Position numbers and translations under genes: made by a program. DNA of 64,000 bases from Bacteroidia bacterium. GTDB lineage: Bacteria; Bacteroidota; Bacteroidia; Flavobacteriales; Flavobacteriaceae. Shown here piece after piece: positions 62,275-64,000 of this stretch; within the stretch, counting starts at the first letter, position 1; each line of letters begins with the position of its first letter. The notes under the pieces were generated by a model. The model saw only the letters and a program-made list of their open reading frames with translations, was not told the DNA's origin and searched no databases. The stretch is taken from contig JAUIKY010000001.1 of assembly GCA_030430535.1 (NCBI GenBank), positions 124,001-188,000 of the forward strand, given 5' to 3'.

Positions 62275-63849
62275 ATGGACAACTCAATTATATTTGCAGT
62301 GGGTGGGGTTATTTTAGGTCTGATTATAGGCTTTATAATAGCTAAAATACTAGAGAAAAATAATGCTTCAAAACTGGTAAAGGAAGCTAAAAAAAATGCG
62401 GCTTTAATTCTTAAAGAGGCCAATAGTGAAGGCGAAAGCATTAAAAAAGACAAGATTCTTCAAGCCAAGGAAAAGTTTATTGAGCTAAAGGCTGAACATG
62501 AAAAGGTGATTTTAGCGCGTGACAAAAAAATGGATGAAGCTATTAAGCGTACGCGTGATAAAGAATCCCAAGTATCTAGTGAGCTTTCCAAAACGAAAAA
62601 GCTAAACGATAGTTTAGAAGGAAAAATAAATGATTACAATCACCGACTGGAAGTGCTTGATAAAAGACAAGAAGAACTGGATAGGTTGCACAAAAGCCAA
62701 GTACAGCAGTTGGAGGTTATTTCCAGTCTTTCGGCTGAAGAGGCTAAAGAGCAGTTGGTAGAGTCGCTAAAAGGTGAAGCAAAGAACGACGCCATGGCCT
62801 ACATTCAAAGTACTTTGGAAGAGGCTAAATTGACTGCCGAGCAAGATGCTAAAAAAATCATAATCAATACTATACAACGTATTGGAACCGAGGAAGCGGT
62901 TGATAACTGTGTGTCGGTTTTCAATATTGAATCGGATGATGTTAAAGGCCGTATTATCGGTAGGGAAGGGAGAAACATCCGCGCCATTGAAGCGGCTACG
63001 GGAGTTGAGATTATTGTTGATGATACCCCTGAAGCGATTATTTTATCATGCTTTGACTCTGTTAGGAGAGAAGTGGCTAGATTATCGTTGCACAAATTGG
63101 TAACTGATGGGCGAATTCACCCTGCGAGAATTGAAGAAGTGGTTAAAAAGACCCAAAAGCAGATCGAGCAAGAAATTATTGAAGTTGGTAAGCGTACCGT
63201 TATCGATTTGGGTATTCACAATTTGAATCCTGAATTGATTAAAATGGTTGGTAGAATGAAATACCGTTCATCTTACGGACAAAACCTACTGCAGCACTCG
63301 CGTGAAGTGGCAAAACTTTGTGGTGTTATGGCTGCAGAATTGGGCCTTAATCCAAAATTAGCGAAGCGTGCTGGCTTATTGCACGATATAGGAAAAGTGC
63401 CAGATGCCGAAGCCGATATGGAAACGCCACACGCTATTTTAGGGATGCAATGGGCTGAAAAATACGGCGAGAAAGCTGAAGTTTGTAACGCGATTGGAGC
63501 GCACCACGACGAAGTTGAAATGAAATCGTTATTGGCGCCAATCATTCAAGTGTGTGATGCTATTTCTGGGGCAAGACCGGGAGCACGTCGTCAGGTGTTG
63601 GACAGCTACATTCAGCGTTTAAAAGATTTGGAAGATATTGCCTTTGGCTTTACAGGCGTGAAAAAGGCTTATGCCATTCAGGCGGGTAGAGAGCTTAGGG
63701 TGATTGTTGAAAGTGAAAAAGTGGATGACCAAAAAGCAGCCGATTTATCGTTTAATATTTCGCAAAAAGTACAAACAGACATGACTTATCCAGGTCAGGT
63801 TAAGGTTACTGTGATTAGGGAAACTAGGGCGGTTAACATCGCAAAATAA
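62275..63849 (+). CDS. rny: Ribonuclease Y
   Basis: 524 residues, the usual length. An N-terminal membrane helix ([20 protein letters not shown]) is followed by a long coiled coil (about 30-200, [20 protein letters not shown]). The KH RNA-binding domain comes next (about 205-280, [21 protein letters not shown]). The HD phosphohydrolase domain (about 330-430) has LLHDIGK (H370, D371) and AIGAHHDE. RNase Y starts decay of many mRNAs at the membrane. A terminator follows at 63892. Confidence 0.96.
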   Translation: MDNSIIFAVGGVILGLIIGFIIAKILEKNNASKLVKEAKKNAALILKEANSEGESIKKDKILQAKEKFIELKAEHEKVILARDKKMDEAIKRTRDKESQVSSELSKTKKLNDSLEGKINDYNHRLEVLDKRQEELDRLHKSQVQQLEVISSLSAEEAKEQLVESLKGEAKNDAMAYIQSTLEEAKLTAEQDAKKIIINTIQRIGTEEAVDNCVSVFNIESDDVKGRIIGREGRNIRAIEAATGVEIIVDDTPEAIILSCFDSVRREVARLSLHKLVTDGRIHPARIEEVVKKTQKQIEQEIIEVGKRTVIDLGIHNLNPELIKMVGRMKYRSSYGQNLLQHSREVAKLCGVMAAELGLNPKLAKRAGLLHDIGKVPDAEADMETPHAILGMQWAEKYGEKAEVCNAIGAHHDEVEMKSLLAPIIQVCDAISGARPGARRQVLDSYIQRLKDLEDIAFGFTGVKKAYAIQAGRELRVIVESEKVDDQKAADLSFNISQKVQTDMTYPGQVKVTVIRETRAVNIAK

Positions 63850-63852
63850 ATT

Positions 63853-63872
63853 ATTCCTACGAAGACAGGAAT
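63853..63872. repeat. Short palindrome after rny
   Basis: ATTCCT at 63853-63858 pairs with AGGAAT at 63867-63872. The sequence ATTCCTACGAAGACAGGAAT is a member of the same type of short non-coding repeats in Bacteroidota intergenic DNA. Confidence 0.4.
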
Positions 63873-63891
63873 CTCCAATTAAATAATTATA

Positions 63892-63927
63892 AAAAGTCCA
63901 GTTCAAAAATGAGCTGGATTTTTTTTG
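63892..63927 (+). terminator. Bidirectional-type terminator after rny
   Basis: TCCAGTTC at 63897-63904 pairs with GAGCTGGA at 63911-63918 (one G-U), followed by a T-run at 63919-63926. The A-run on the other side (63891-63895) would let it also end a transcript coming from the right on the minus strand. Confidence 0.8.
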
Positions 63928-63928
63928 T

Positions 63929-64000
63929 TTATCGACTTTTCCGAGGGTGGAATTTTTCTACCGTTTCTGTTAAATGCGTTTTGTCCATGTGTACATAAAT
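63929..64000 (-). CDS. Possible C-terminal end of a minus-strand gene
   Basis: The minus strand reads 23 codons without stop from the window edge and then TAA at 63929-63931 (…MDKTHLTETVEKFHPRKSR). Codon use looks normal, and the terminator at 63892-63927 is placed to end it. Too short to assign a family. Confidence 0.4.
   Translation of the reverse strand: MYVHMDKTHLTETVEKFHPRKSR

Noticed and set aside
1-64000. Genomic island signs (integrase, transposase, tRNA-flanked boundary)
   Set aside because: No such genes or attachment-site repeats were seen; the PUL may still be horizontally acquired but the window gives no direct evidence.

Overview
The window is an AT-rich stretch of a Flavobacteriaceae-type Bacteroidota chromosome. 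The evidence is a SusC/SusD pair with an ECF sigma/FecR switch, type IX secretion C-terminal domains, genes for a CCC-motif membrane protein and DUF2752, TAnnTTTG-type -7 promoter elements, and A-rich rather than Shine-Dalgarno leaders. The left three quarters (about 1-49,200) is one very large polysaccharide utilization locus (PUL) read left to right. The right quarter (about 49,600-64,000) is ordinary chromosomal background. I see no tRNA, rRNA, CRISPR array, transposase or phage gene.

PUL, part 1 (1-16,298): exported glycan-degrading enzymes. These are the C-terminal part of a GH95 enzyme (cut by the window edge), an alpha/alpha-barrel glycosidase, a GH78 alpha-L-rhamnosidase, a BNR-propeller/TIM-barrel fusion, a GH67/GH20-like glycosidase and two GH2 enzymes. 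Part 2 (16,305-21,018): an acid-sugar catabolic cassette made of a RuBisCO-like protein, a DUF1537 sugar-acid kinase, an Asp/Glu-racemase-family protein and a BASS-type carboxylate transporter. Part 3 (21,114-30,632): three tandem DUF1593 (nucleoside-hydrolase-like) exported proteins, a GH105 unsaturated uronyl hydrolase, a PL1 pectate lyase fused to a second BNR propeller, and a second PL1. Part 4 (30,674-40,433): a DeoR-type regulator, then a sugar module with a FucI/AraA-like isomerase, split transketolase, periplasmic binding protein, DUF2291 protein, ABC ATPase, permease and FGGY kinase. Part 5 (40,535-49,204): ECF sigma factor, FecR anti-sigma, STN-containing SusC, SusD and a T9SS-secreted protein, ended by strong hairpin terminators.

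Working model (inference): the locus attacks a rhamnose- and galacturonate-containing pectin. GH95, GH78, GH2, GH105 and PL1 are families used on rhamnogalacturonan II (RG-II), and no sulfatase is present, which argues against a sulfated algal glycan. The RuBisCO-like protein plus DUF1537 kinase matches the oxidative D-apiose route (OiaX/OiaT plus OiaK). The FGGY kinase plus two-subunit transketolase plus ribose-type ABC importer matches the non-oxidative apiose route (AplK, AptA/AptB). D-Apiose is a branched sugar of RG-II and of seagrass or duckweed apiogalacturonan. The most interesting reading is therefore a pectin PUL carrying two apiose-type branches. No apiosidase (GH140) or apiose dehydrogenase is recognisable in the window, so this remains a hypothesis.

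Background region: two small membrane proteins, a T9SS-sorted protein, an Smr-domain protein, a lipoprotein with Asp-rich calcium-type repeats, a cysteine desulfurase, a large secreted protein, an M23 peptidase with a TonB-dependent receptor, and a cell-division/RNA-decay cluster (coiled-coil protein, zapA, a candidate 6S RNA, rny).
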